This document shows positions 24,230 through 36,030 of a stretch of DNA of 64,000 bases, one piece after another. The position numbers were made by a program, and so were the translations under genes. The DNA comes from Trileptium ribeirensis (lineage: Eukaryota > Nematoda > Enoplea > Enoplida > Thoracostomopsidae), in the NCBI GenBank assembly GCA_030248225.1, contig JASANE010000495.1, positions 30,575 through 94,574 of the forward strand, given 5' to 3'. How positions within the stretch are numbered: the stretch's first letter is position 1; the number at the start of each line of letters is the position of its first letter. The notes below the pieces were generated by a model. It did not search any database. It saw only the letters and a list, made by a program, of their open reading frames with translations, and was not told the DNA's origin.

Positions 24230-25140
24230 AGAACCTGTTGAATTCTGAACCCATTGAAAATTCTAAACCCTCAACAATCCTAAACTCTGCGAAAACAACT
24301 GACAACGTATCAAGTATTTGTGCTGATTTATAAATAGCCACACCATGATATTCAGCGTACCGGAAATCTGGGAAAACCTACACAGATAATTTTCGATGAA
24401 CTTTACGCCATAAAATCGTAAGCATCTGAAGAAAGACTATATTCTGGAAATCGGTTCATTAACCCTAAACATTTGAAAATGCATGGAATATATATGCACG
24501 CTGGACTTTAGATAACCAAATCATTGTATTTAGCCTTCAGAATTACGTATATATACCATTCTTGACGTCCTGCACGCAAGACATGTTCAGGCAAATGAAA
24601 ACATACTACATTTTGGAAACGGGTTCGTCGACCGTGAAACGCTTGAAACACCATGAAAAGGTTTAATAATATCGAAAACAACTGACAACGCATCAAGTAT
24701 TTGTGCTGGTCTCCGGATAACCAAAGTATCATATTCGGCGTAGCGGAAAACTTTATATAGACAATTCCTGATGACCTGTATTCAATGCATAACCAAATAA
24801 CAGAAGGCAGACTGTATTCAAATCGGGTTGATTGACACTAAACCTATTGAAAAGGCTTGAAATATGTGCGCAGGACTGTAGATAACTAAATAATTGTATT
24901 CCGCCTTCAGAAATACCTATATATAGACCGTTCTTGATGCCCTGCAGGCAATGCATAATTAGACGAATGAAAACGCACTACATTTGGAAAATCGTGTTCG
25001 TTGACAAACCCTTGAAACCACATGAAAAGGTACAATATAGTGAAGTTCAAATCTATATAGCAAACCTATTGTATCCAGCGTTCTGGATAACCTATTAGGC
25101 ACTGATTGTAAGGTGAAACTCATTGATAATTCTGAACTGT
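24230..25140 (-). repeat. Satellite-like array, about 190-bp monomers in 382-bp dimers
   Basis: GAAAACAACTGACAACG recurs at 24291 and 24674, and AGATAAC(C/T)AAAT(C/A)ATTGTATT at 24510 and 24891, offsets of about 382 bp. Half-period copies are recognisable (GATAACCAAAGTATCATATT at 24716). Recurrent themes, read on the plus strand, are TTGACxCTAAAC, CATTGAAAA, GCCTTCAGAA and CAAGTATTTGTGCTGG. Inverted single copies lie at 33360-33600 and 62800-63020. It sits in the intron upstream of exon 25739. Confidence 0.7.
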
Positions 25141-25738
25141 GGTATATATTTTTCGATGCAAAGCCTGTGTCGCGAGATATCGGCTGCGATACACCAATAT
25201 CTCTTTGGTCAGATGTTTCAAACTTTTTTGCAATTTTGAAACTGAAGATGAGGTAGAAGCTGTTCGCGTTCAACTAAAGGCACATCGTCATCATTTTTGC
25301 ATTCGAACAAAAAATTTGTCGAAATCCGTCTATTCGAAAATGAGCTGTGAATGACAGCCACAGACAGTAAATAAATTTTCACGATTTTTCCCTAGCGCCG
25401 TCAGTGGAAACTCCACTATCTTCGTTTCAGTAAAGCGCTATTTCCTTAGAATTGCATGTTATAGCCTTTGCTTACTTATGACTGCAACAACTCGTTTTTC
25501 TATAGACACTGCATTAATTAAAAATGGCGTAGTGTCAACATTGTGATCCTATTTAGCAATTATACATTGGGATGAAATTTTGCAATAGTTTATTGTTCAG
25601 CATACTTTGATATTTTATGGCTGAGAAGCTGTTTTGTATATACACTGATTAATGCAGATTTTACTTTCGCGCTTCAGTGTTATTTAGTGGTACGTGCTAT
25701 GAATTCGAAAGCTGGCATTCTAACCTTTATTAGTTTAG

Positions 25739-26064
25739 GATCGTGACTCCAGTAGTCCCGATAGCTGCGTGGACGAAACGCAATCTTTTCGAATAGCTGG
25801 AGTTGCTAAAGATGTCGATGGCAATAGCGGTTCTGACGACGAGCTGGTAGCACAGTACTGTCGTAGTGATTCCAAACGTAGATCTAGTTCTGGCGAGCCT
25901 GATCATCAATCTCCAGTCGGTCGGGCGCTAAGCTGTGAAAAGAATATTGCTGATGTTGACGAAAAACAAGAAAGACCGCTGTTACTTTCTGGACGTCATC
26001 GTCGACGTACTAATGCAACAGATAATGCAGCAGAACAGATTTTAAAGCGGCGCGAGGATGAGTG
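25739..26064 (+). CDS. SR-rich protein exon (phase 0 start, phase 2 end)
   Basis: The acceptor is TTTATTAGTTTAG and the donor is GTAAGT at 26065. The 108 complete codons begin DRDSSSPDSCVDETQSFR and include SDSKRRSSSGEPDHQSP, then a basic run SGRHRRRTNATDNAAEQ, and end at EDE plus two bases. Acidic, basic and Ser-rich patches alternate, as in SR-related nuclear proteins. The first two bases of the last codon (TG) are completed by C from the next exon, giving Cys. Excellent splice sites and an uninterrupted frame make this one of the firmest exons. Confidence 0.8.
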
Positions 26065-27921
26065 GTAAGTCGTTGTGCTTTTTCTTACCAATGCGGCTCT
26101 GTCTCAAGATTATGGAACAGAAGATTTTTCGTGTGGAGATGCTCGTGGTTATCAAAAACTAATATATATTATAATGCCAGAGTTTTTAGTGTTTCTAAAA
26201 ATTGTGATTGGCTTGCTTAATATGTTTGATTTGGGGTCATTATGTACTGTATGTGTGTATACTGCAACTGTATATAAAGAGTACTATATGTATATACGCT
26301 GTATCCGATATCCCAACACGTTTGTGTTTGACGTTTGAATGAGACGATATAAATCCTCGATCTTGAAGAGGAGCTACAAAAAGTGATACTGAATTTGCGA
26401 AACTACACGAAGCATTGTTTTCTATAACTTTTCGTCATACGACAGCGTTCAACATCGCAATGGACCAATAACGTATTTTACAAAATATGTTCTAGCTTAA
26501 AACTTCACTGTCTTACTTGGCAAATGGGACATGAAATTAAAACTTTACAGACAACCACAGAAGAAAGAATTTGTGGTTAGATCTATACATCATGGGCTCT
26601 CGAAGAGAATCCACAAACTCCTGTTGCACACAGCAGAGTTTGCAAGTTCGCTGAGAACATAACTCACAATTTATATATTTATATATATATATTTTTTGTC
26701 CCAGATTTCGTTGAAAAATTGTTTTGTCTTAGGGTTGTCGTATTATTCGATATTAACTGTTGATAGTGCATTCGCACCGTTGTAATTAATTATTCGATAG
26801 TACTCGTTGAGTGTATTTATTTGGCACCAAATTGGAACAGATATCACAAAAATTTTTACCGACATGGATTTTAATAAACAAAAGTTTTCATGGTCTATCC
26901 GTCTTTTTCATATTTTTCCAGGGCGACCTGGGCAATACTGGTGAGGAATACTGATGTGCCATCATTGTGACTAAGTAAAACGAAGGTCTATCTTTCGTTT
27001 TTCGATGTTCCACCTTATAGGGTCTGCTAGCCTCAGGATCAGTGTCAAAACGTGTTTTTGGCGTTGTGAAAAACCAAAAAATTACAATCTGGGCCACACT
27101 ATTCCAGAAACGTTTTGACGGAGGGTTTTTCAAATTTTTTTCAGTATTGCTTTAGTACTCATTTCCTTATGAGCGTCTCAGAATGTCGTTTTATCATCAA
27201 TTGCAATACGGTTTGCAGTCTTATAAAAATGGCACTATGTATAGCAAAAATATATTAGTTCTATGTTCGAGTTCATACCTAAATTATATAAGTAGCCATA
27301 GTAATTTTTTGGCCACTTGTCATTTTTTCAATTTTTTCAGTTATGTCACATGACATATTACTATTATGGAAAAATGAGGTTGCCAGGTTGTATTGTGACT
27401 TGCGACTATTTTTTCAAACATCTAAAGGTGAACGTGAATGCTAAATCAGCCGCTGAAACATATCATCCCGTGTATGAAGTAATTTTGGGTATTTTTAACG
27501 TAAGTTGTTGTAAGTTGGCGTAAATTTTTCCTCAAGACAAGAGTCATCAAAAATCTTATACGTTTTTGCCATGTTTAATTGAGTATGGGCATGTGAAGTA
27601 TCACGGAGGTATCTTTAGGACTGGGCTTTTTTACTTTTTGTGTATTTATTGTGCCAAAAATTGGGGGAAAACTGATTTTAGGCTATTTTGCAGTTTGTTT
27701 CTGTAATTATTTTGTTGTTTTGTTTGACAGTTGTTCATGCTAAGTAAAGTTGTACTAAGAAGTGATAAGTGATTTTTTGGGCTGGAACATATATATAGTG
27801 ACCATTATTTGTCAAAATTGTAATTTTAAAGCACAAAAGCATCAGTTCATGTCAAGTTATTGTGTTTCGGGTGGAAATTTATGTACTTGTTATTGTATTA
27901 TTAGTTTATGTATCTTACTAT
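26065..27921. other. Intron of the SR-rich gene, 5' part
   Basis: AT-rich intron sequence with an (AT)n run near 26673-26692; no other feature seen. The intron continues past the MITE to 29316. Confidence 0.6.
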
Positions 27922-28310
27922 ATAGGCTCTTCATTCGCTGAAAATTTTGCTCAGGGACATGAATCGCCCCTCCCGTGGTTCCGATCCGGGGCGCCCGATT
28001 TTGTCATGGGGCATTTTGCCAAGAGAAAAATGGTTAGAAATCCAAATATCGGAAACTGCCAAGACGCTTTTGATGGGGAGAAAAGGGCAATTTTTGGGTT
28101 CAGGACGGCTTTTAGTACAAATTTTGATCAAATTTTATGTACTTTGGGCCAGTAGAAAACAAAAATTTTCAAGAGGCAATGAAACGGGGGAGACATAAAT
28201 TTTGCCACTGCCCGGCACGAATCGGGGGGCACTCGGTCTGTACCAGGGGCACTTGAAAATGCCAGAATCGCCCCACCCCCACCCCCGCCCCCCCGATTTG
28301 GAGAACCCAG
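27922..28310. mobile_element. MITE family B, copy 2 (389 bp)
   Basis: The left end is ATAGGCTCTTCATTCGCTG and the right end is TTTGGAGAACCCAG. It is flanked by a perfect 5-bp duplication, ACTAT (27917-27921 and 28311-28315). It contains a C-rich tract near 28271-28295 and the family words AAAATTTTGC and GATCAAATTTTATGTACTTTG. It lies within an intron of the SR-rich gene. Confidence 0.85.
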
Positions 28311-28315
28311 ACTAT

Positions 28316-29316
28316 GTCACTTAATGGATACGATTAAGGCGAAGATGGTTGCCTGTGGGGGATCGGTAGTATTGGAATCTGAAAATCAGTGCCAAACCAT
28401 TGTTTTCTATCTTATAAGAGCAAAGATGCCAGAACATTCCAGATTCCAGTAGGTTTAAGAATATACTCAACTCAATAACTGCATGAAGCAGTTTTACAGG
28501 GTTTTCACCTATAGCCTTCTTCAGGATCATTTTGGCGACTGAATGCATGATGAAAATTCATTACTAATCACATTTAAAAAATATAATAAAACAGGGAATT
28601 AACATGGGTTTGATTTATACTTAGTCCAAATTTTATTTAGCTGGATGCGTTGTTAGAAATGCTTATTACGAATCAACGAATCAGATTTAGTATTATATCG
28701 ATGAAGGGTGCACATCAGTGTTTGACTCACAGGCGAATCCACGGTTATTTTAGTGACTGAATTATGTTTTAAAACCATATTTCCAAAATGTTTAAAAATT
28801 TAATTTATTTAAACCGATAACCTAGCTATAAATATCACACCGACTGTCCCACTACGGTATATCAAGCAATATTAAATCAGCATTTTTCCAACACACCAAC
28901 TGTTTTGATTAGCAGCAGAAATTATATGATAAGAAGCATTTCTTCCGAGTCTGCAACAGGCGCTTTTTCTTGCCCGTCAAGGACATTTTTCCATTTAGTA
29001 GATATGACTGCGAATACAGTATAATAAAATGTTAGCTAAAGCTAAAACGACCATATACAGTTGCTTTCACGATCACGCGTAGGCTTAAGACATAATAGCA
29101 TAACCTCAGCACAGTCGGAAGAGCTAATTATCCAACAGAGCTTTTAAATTAATTCGTTTGTGAGCACTGGCTACTACCTGTTAAAGGTAATGAACTTGTT
29201 GACTTGTTTTGTTTTTTAAGAACAGATGTTCATAGTTATTTGACGGCTCTTTTTATCGCGTGCCTTCGGAAAGCGTTTTCATATATCCTAGCACATTATC
29301 CGATTTTTCGTTTTAG
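28316..29316. other. Intron of the SR-rich gene, 3' part
   Basis: AT-rich intron ending in the acceptor TTTTTCGTTTTAG. No other feature recognised. Confidence 0.55.
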
Positions 29317-29717
29317 CGAAACAGACAAGAAACGTTACCAGGGTATGTCAAGATATTGTGGCCATGACGAGAACGGAGATATCAAACCGGCACGCCGGGC
29401 GCGTAATTCTGAAGATGATGATATTCGAGACAGTTTATTAGAAGACAAAAATCGGAACAACGAAACAGTTGAAAGCTGCTCTGAGCGTCGTGATAGTAAA
29501 CCAAAACGTGGCGCTGCGGACTGGGCTGCACGGCTTAAATCTTTACGACATCAAACTGAAACTGAGGAAGAGCAAGACTTGTCCAAGATTTTTCGAGGTC
29601 AAGACAAAGAAAAAACAATTCGCAGTGAAAAATTACTGGATGCGAAAGACTTGAAGACGATGAAGCATCACGACGCGGATGCTCGAGAAAAAGAGACAAG
29701 GAAACGGACAAGCAGTG
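29317..29717 (+). CDS. SR-rich protein exon, charged central region
   Basis: The acceptor is CGATTTTTCGTTTTAG and the donor is GTACGT at 29718. The first base completes a Cys codon; 133 codons follow and one base is left (phase 1). The peptide starts ETDKKRYQGMSRYCGHDENG. It then has an alternating acidic and basic stretch, the segment DWAARLKSLRHQTETEEEQ and DLSKIFRGQDKEKTIRSEK, likely helical, and ends KETRKRTSS. Its lack of low-complexity RS repeats in the DWAARLKSLRHQ part suggests a short structured or protein-binding helix. No known domain was recognised. Confidence 0.8.
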
Positions 29718-31071
29718 GTACGTCTAGTTTTTATTGAAACGGAGCGAGCGTAGTGAGCGGATTTAATTGGGAAAATTTTTTGTTCACCTATTAGCTGTTC
29801 ACCAAATTGGTGTAGTTTACCAATTTTTTTATTCGACGCGTAATAAAATGTAGCACCTAGAAGCTTTGTATTTATGCTGCTGCTACCTAAATTTTTACAA
29901 AACGAATTATTTTTATTTTGTCCATTTGTGGTCATCCAGCACTAAAAATTATAACATCTTGCCAGAAGAATTGGACAGAAAAATAGAGACTACCCCCAAG
30001 AACTCTCAGAGCTACAATTTTGTTATATATTTTTATCAGGGCAGCCAATGTCTAGCTTTGAGCCAAAATTTAAACAATACTCCCATAAAAGTGATTTTTG
30101 CCGTTGAGTTTACCTTAGGTAACAGCAACCATTAATCGTTATTATGCTGATGCATAACTTTTGAGTAAACTAAGCAACTGCTGTATCAATTTTTATGGCT
30201 TTTTTCACTGGCTAAACAATGTAGACAGCCGCTTTGGATGGGATATAAAGGATGATACCACTCGTCTTTGCAAAAAATATATTGGTTTTGTAGCGGTTTT
30301 GCGGACTCTAACCGAGAAATTGTGGTAGCTAGTTTTCAATACTTTATTTCGGCCACGTTGGCCCGGCTTATTGTTTTACTTTTTATCCCATCTAAAATAT
30401 TAAGAATAGAGTATCTGCAGCGTTTGAAACCTTTTATGGAAACTAGAACCACAGTTCAAAAGATCCGTATTGTAATGCAGGACATGTTTGTTAAAACGTG
30501 GCTCAATGGTGTAGCGCGCTGTCCCGTACTACGAGAACAGCAGGTGCGTGTTCAACTATCCGTACTCGAATTTTCACATTTTAAATCGTTTTTTTGTTCC
30601 AAGTAAATAAATGATGATCCTAATATAAAATCATTATGACACTAAGAAAAAGTGATCGAAGTCCTTGCTGTCGCTTATTCATTTGATGTGAATTGATAAA
30701 CGATGTATATGCCGAGTTCGAGACCGCACAGGTTCTAAATATTAACGACCAGAACTATAGAAGTATAGATCACAATATAACATGCCTCAGGTTGACAATA
30801 TCCCAACACTGTAGAAATCCTTCGATCAGTATCATTGAATTCAAATTTTTTCGTGGTCACAGAGTTTCGACTTGGGCGAATTTTTGTTGAATTAACTACA
30901 CTACATGTGGTGAAAAAATATACTTTATGCAACACGTGTATCGTCAAAGAAGCAAAAAATTCACAATCTGTTATGTCGTACATACTGGACTGCTCAGAAT
31001 TATTGTATTATTGTAATATGGCTCTTAACTTGAATAAATTTGATTAAGCTGCAAGTAAGTAACTATTTTAG
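29718..31071. other. Intron of the SR-rich gene
   Basis: AT-rich, 1354 bp, bounded by GTACGT and an AACTATTTTAG acceptor. The downstream flank of the donor carries a phrase, ACGGAGCGAGCG, echoed around 35.9 kb. Confidence 0.6.
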
Positions 31072-31233
31072 ACATTGAATCCTATCATAATTCGACGAAG
31101 TCGCCGACGATATTAGCAAAGCCTACAATTTCTAGCAAGTGGGATGACAGTTCCCCTGAGACGATGGAAGTAGGATCTGACGATAAGCTTGCATCTAATG
31201 TTCTAAAGGAGAAACGACGCTCACATGATAGAG
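31072..31233 (+). CDS. SR-rich protein exon with a GC donor
   Basis: The acceptor is AACTATTTTAG. The exon completes a phase-1 Asp codon and reads IESYHNSTKSPTILAKPT, then SSKWDDSSPETMEVGSDDK, ending KEKRRSHDR plus one base. There is no GT donor in the right phase. GAG followed by GCTAGT at 31234 gives exactly the phase 1 needed by the next exon (34186), so a GC-AG intron is the simplest reading. If the intron is retained, a TAG at 31236 ends translation at once. Confidence 0.65.
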
Positions 31234-31428
31234 GCTAGTTTTATAATTTTGTTTCATGCGCTCTTGAAAAATTGTCGCTATTTTGTGCGTGAAATAATGC
31301 AGCGTTTAGATTTGCATTATCCATTTATTATTTCTTAAAATTTGAGACATTTTTCTGTAGCAAATCTTAAAATTCAGACGAATTTTCGTTTTATCATAAA
31401 GTTTTCGTTCTGTTTTTGATAATCAAGC

Positions 31429-31994
31429 CTGGGCTCTCCAAATTGGAGTAAGAACCCATTGGCATTTTTCGGTTCCCCCTGGTTCAGAACAGGTGCCCAT
31501 CGGTTCATGCCCCCTGGCAAAATTTTGGGCTCCTTTCGGATCACCGCCTCATCGAAAATTTTTTTATTTCCAGTCGGCCCAAAGTACATAAAATTTGATC
31601 AAAATTTTTACTAAAATTCCGTTTTGAAGTTAAATTTCTCCAAATTGGAGTAAGAACCCATTGGCATTTTTCGGTTCCCCCTGGTTCAGAACAGGTGCCC
31701 ATCGGTTCATGCCCCCTGGCAAAATTTTGGGCTCCTTTCGGATCACCGCCTCATCGAAAATTTTTTTATTTCCAGTCGGCCCAAAGTACATAAAATTTGA
31801 TCAAAATTTTTACTAAAATTCCGTTTTGAAGTTAAAAATTTCGCAAATTTTTTCAAAATTTGGTTCAAAAGCGTTTTGACAGTGTTTCTGACACGATTTT
31901 TAACCGTTCTCTTAGCAAAATCATGCTCCCCGGTTTGGAACCAGGGGGCCCTGGTTCATGCCCCCGGCAAAATTTTCAGCGAATGGAGAGCCAT
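31429..31994. mobile_element. MITE family B, copy 3 (566 bp) with internal duplication
   Basis: The left end is CTGGGCTCTCCAAATTGG and the right end is GCGAATGGAGAGCCAT. The flanks CAAGC (31424-31428) and AAAGC (31995-31999) form a 5-bp duplication with one mismatch. Its extra length comes from a 202-bp tandem duplication inside. The family words GCCCCCTGGCAAAATTTTGG and AAAGTACATAAAATTTGATC are present. Confidence 0.8.
31433..31836 (+). repeat. 202-bp perfect-looking tandem duplication
   Basis: The block from CTCCAAATTGGAG to GTTTTGAAGTTAA is repeated head to tail with a 202-bp offset. I saw no mismatch between the copies, so the duplication is recent compared with the divergence between MITE copies. 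Confidence 0.9.
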
Positions 31995-33359
31995 AAAGCG
32001 ATACAGCCTAAGATTTTGGAGAAATTTATGATGCATGGAATATAATGTGTGGACACACTAAAACTACTCATACAGTAATTGCTATCAAGTAATAAATTTG
32101 TTCCGAGCATGTTGTTTACGCAATGAAATGTATAATTAGCATTATAATATGTTCAGTGTTTATGATGATTTGTTGATTCGTAAGGTGCTATTAGCAAAGC
32201 CTTTGTGAGTGCCTGTTGGTTGCCTGATAGCTGCGCTACCTAACATTAACAGGCTTGATATATCCCTTGATCGGGTTGACTTATAGCCTCGCCATTCGCT
32301 GGACTCCTGGTTCGTAACCAAGGCCAACGTAGTTTTTCACGGGGTATATAACTCGTGTCTGCCGGTTCAACTAAATTTTATATATGGTATTACACTAAAA
32401 CCAAATTATTGCCGCGGCTCGCGAAGCACTATAACTTCGGTAGTTGCACATATCAGTAATTAATCAGCTTAACCAGTGTTTATTATCGCAACCAAAATAT
32501 TTCTTGGCTTAAAACAATGCTGTGATTTTACTTTGTAATAGAGAGTAATATACTAGCTTAAAGCCGAAAGTGTCCAGGGAAACGTAACTGGGGCGGGAAA
32601 TTCCTCATTTTGCATTTTTTCTGTGATAAGCATCACTTTCAGTCGCCGGCGCACATCATCGTTGGGCACGTAATCAAGCTGTATTAGGCTGAGGCACCAG
32701 TGGAGCACCCTCACTTTTCAAGACATGGAGGGTCTGCTCGCGTTATATTGTTGTAGACCATCATTCCGAACAATGTAGCACACCAGGTCGGATAACAGCT
32801 TTGTATAACTTGGTCTTAGGTCTGAATGACATCCGGCGGTCACAGAGAATGCCGGCGACCTGGAGCTACTTCATCTGATCCGTGTTTATTCGACCGGTGG
32901 CGTGTAGGAGTGAGTAGCTACGCTGCTGATGATAGATCTGATATACTTTTACTGCTTCACTCTCTGGAGCTCTGCTCTGCTTCACTGATACTGATCGTTC
33001 CAGCTACTTGGGGCCGCTATCCATATGCTCGATCTTGCTAGTATTTTCAGCCGCATTGCGTTCTCATCTAATCGTTCCTTCCATCGCTGTTGTTTGAGTT
33101 TATAGTTTACGTTTTTGTTCTGACTGGAAAACATCTTTCTAACAAAGTAGTGACCGCGGGTTGGGCGTCTGGATTTTAGTTGTCGCATGTCCATGAAGAG
33201 TACGAACGTGAGTGGGCAGAGAGCTCATCCTCTGCGGACTCCGACTTTGATGATGAACGGTGGCGATGTGCCTACATAACTTCGAACGCTGGTAATGACG
33301 GTTGGGTAGAGCAGCTAGACCCAGCGGATATTGGTCTCAGGCACATTGTGCGATCGCAG

Positions 33360-33600
33360 ATATGTTTTTCAGACGTTTTCAGTTGGTTTAGAGTCAATGA
33401 ACCCGACCGCCAAAATATAGTCTGTCTTCAGTATCTTGGTTATGTGTTGCGTATAGGGTATGAAGAATGTTCTACATATAGGTTTTTCGGTATACTGTAT
33501 ACGGTCGTTTGGTCATCTAATGACTCAAATGAATACTTCGTGCGTTTTGAATTGTTTTCGATGACTTTAGGGTCGACGAAGTTTTAGGGTTTTCAATGAA
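33360..33600 (+). repeat. Satellite fragment, inverted relative to 24.2-25.1 kb
   Basis: The words TTTAGAGTCAATGAACCCGA, AATATAGTCTGTCTTCAGTA, GAATACTTCGTGCGTTTTGAA and TTTTCGATGACTTTAGGGTCG match the reverse complement of the 24.2-25.1 kb array and, in the same orientation, 62800-63020. Confidence 0.6.
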
Positions 33601-33719
33601 TTCACGGTTACAGAGGTTTACAGTAGCATATACATATAAAGCAAAGCTTAATACTTGCAAGGTACTTTCACGAAATTACCACTTGCTCAAACCACGCTTG
33701 CTCCATTTACCCTTGCTTG

Positions 33720-34180
33720 CGAGTTACTAGTATTTCTAATCCTAAAACGCTTAAAAGCACGACTTTGGAAATACGTGTGACTGTACCATATTGGACAAAA
33801 TTTTCACTGTTGCGAGGAAAGCCGCAGTCTTTGTTACCATCGCCCGCAAGTTTCTAGTGATATTTAAGGTTTAAAAATACAGCTGCAATATTATATGTCG
33901 AGACCTGGAGCGTTTTCAACACTGTGTTTCACCCTCGCTTGCTAGTTACTAGTATTTGTAATGCCAAAACGTTTAAATGCAAGACTTTTTAAATAAATCT
34001 GACTGTGCCATATAGGACAAAAATTTCACTGTTGCGAGGCTAGCAACAATCTTTGTTACCATCGCCCCGCAAGTTTGTAGTGATAATTAGTGTTTAAAAA
34101 TACAGCTGCAATGTTTTAATAACAAAACCATGTGTTTCGAATAGTCGATAAGTAGAGCGTTTTCAACACTGTGTTTTTAT
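33720..34180 (+). repeat. Tandem duplication (222-247 bp) abutting an exon acceptor
   Basis: GTTACTAGTATTT(C/G)TAAT begins at 33723 and 33945. CACTGTTGCGAGG, CTTTGTTACCATCGCC, AAAAATACAGCTGCAAT and GAGCGTTTTCAACACTGTG follow in order in both copies. The second copy ends in the acceptor used by exon 34186 (GTGTTTTTATTTTAG). The first copy ends instead in a GTGTTTCACC...GCTAG stretch. Confidence 0.8.
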
Positions 34181-34185
34181 TTTAG

Positions 34186-34477
34186 ATGAAAATGCGGGTG
34201 TCCGCCACAGTAAGCATTCCCGGTCGCGCTCTCCACCTCCGGCTTCTCGGTCTAGTAACCATCGTCGACACCACAAAAGTCCTGTGCCCTTAATTCCGAA
34301 AGGGTCATCTTCTTATAAGGACAGAGAAAGATCCAACGCTTCGAGAGACAGTGGGACAAATTGGAGGGGCGACTCCGGCCGCGGAGATAACAGCCATCAA
34401 AGCAGCGGTGCTAAAGGATTTGAACGACGCGACGAACGAAGGAGGAATAGTGACGACAATGCTCGTGGTGCTGAAGG
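34186..34477 (+). CDS. SR-rich protein exon with the classic RS segment
   Basis: The acceptor is TTTTTATTTTAG and the donor is GTAAGG at 34478. With one base from the previous exon the peptide starts DENAGVRHSKHSRSRSPPP. It continues with SNHRRHHKSPVPLIPKGSS, a run of YKDRERSNASRDS type, GDSGRGDNSHQSSGAKG and FERRDERRRNSDDNARG. This is the clearest RS/RD low-complexity region of the protein, of the kind phosphorylated by SR-protein kinases and used in nuclear speckle interactions; that role is inferred from composition. The exon ends in phase 2. Confidence 0.8.
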
Positions 34478-34739
34478 GTAAGGATGAGCCTAACATTTAT
34501 GTAACTTAACCATACAATGAAGGGCAGCAGATGTCACTGAGTTTGTTAATAATCATTAAGACTTTGTACGTTCATATGCAATAAAATCAATAGGATATAA
34601 TTTCTATTGTGAATTGCGTGTTGGTGTTATACTACATCGTAACTTGTCTTATCGCCAAGATGGCGAATTCTGAGAGTTGATTATGTCATTTAGAGAAACG
34701 TACACAGCTATATTGAGAATTAAATAACAAAATGAGCCA

Positions 34740-35170
34740 TGTTGCTTGAACATATGTACCCAGTTGCCGTGCTGGCACCGTATGGGAACATATTTACACC
34801 AAAAACTTCCATATAGGTTGAGCGGTTACGGAGATGTTACCATTTTCATGTATTTTTGGTCTCATGGAACTATTAAAAACATTGTTATATTCCAACATTG
34901 CAGTGTAAATAATGACAGGGACAGCACACCACTTTCAGCACCACAGAGGATAAATTGAATTTATAAAATGAAACCCAAAAACGTTGTATAGCTCGAAAGT
35001 TTGCTAGTATATTGCCATTTTCGCGTATTTTGGTACCCATAAACCCATTGAAAAACCTGTTATGATCCAACCTTGCCGTGTAAATAATGACAATAGCAGC
35101 GTAATGTGTTCAGATGCACAGAGGATGAACGGCTCTACAAAATGAGACCTAACTATGTATAGCTATCACG
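34740..35170 (+). repeat. Tandem duplication, 175-bp unit
   Basis: TGTAAATAATGACA recurs at 34904 and 35079. TTGCCATTTTC or TTACCATTTTC, TTTTTGG, ATGGAAC/CCATAAAC and CACAGAGGAT(A/G)AA keep the same order in both copies. The unit is also recognisable at 47390-47730 (CATGCATTTCGGGTCTCG). Confidence 0.6.
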
Positions 35171-36030
35171 AGTTTTAGGAACAATTATAAATTGAACATT
35201 GATTTTTATGTTGTACACCCTAAACACCTGCATACCACCCAGATAACATTTGCGTTAATCGTACTCAGCAACCTGAGACTCATATAGACAGATTCTAGTG
35301 ATCTATATATCAATATTGGAAAAAGTGCTAAAATTTGAATATTTTCGTTTCCAAAATTTACCAAATTTTGCTCTGACATCGTCTTATTGTGTAAAAATAC
35401 ATACATTGTGAGATTAAAACAATGAAGTCAACATATTTAGCGGGGTAAAACATCCTATAATATCATAGTTTAGCTCAACAACTTAAAAACTTAATTTATA
35501 AAAATAATCGAAAATGGAAGTTTTTTGAGTTGTAATTTTAAACTTTGGTTCATAGTTCCAACAATGGCTATTCCGACAGAAATGCATAATAGCAAAGTTG
35601 TAGCTCTCGATCATTGAATGCTGAATGCCTCCATTTTTCGATCCGATCTGGCAAGAGTTAGAATTAAAGTGTTGGGTGACCGCACATGGACAAAAGCAAA
35701 AAATTCGTGTGGAGTTTGCAAAAATTTTAAGTATGAAATTATAAGACCATCGCAAATACAAAGGTACGTGCACAACTGCATTCTACTTTCCGTCGAATAA
35801 AAATCGAGAAAATCCATCATTCTGTTTAAGAGTTTATGCTACCAACAGACGGAGAAAAAGATACTTTTTGACGCAATTGGCGTTATTGAAGACACTGCGC
35901 TCGCTGTACTTGCTCCGTTTCAATGAAATATATGTAACAGATCCATACGGATCGTTACGAGGTGGATTAATCTTGACCACTGCCTAATGGCAAACTTTTA
36001 CCGAGAACCCTTAATCTTGGCCACACTCTA

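Larger units (their letters stand above)
31234..34185. other. GC-AG intron of the SR-rich gene (2952 bp)
   Basis: The intron starts GCTAGT and ends GTTTTTATTTTAG. It contains a family B MITE (31429-31994), an inverted satellite fragment (33360-33600) and a 220-250 bp tandem duplication that runs up to the acceptor. Confidence 0.55.

Noticed and set aside
29204..29316. Continuation of exon 29317 upstream into the 177-codon open frame
   Set aside because: The upstream part is hydrophobic and AT-rich, and a strong acceptor (CGTTTTAG) ends at 29316 with the right phase, so the exon starts at 29317.
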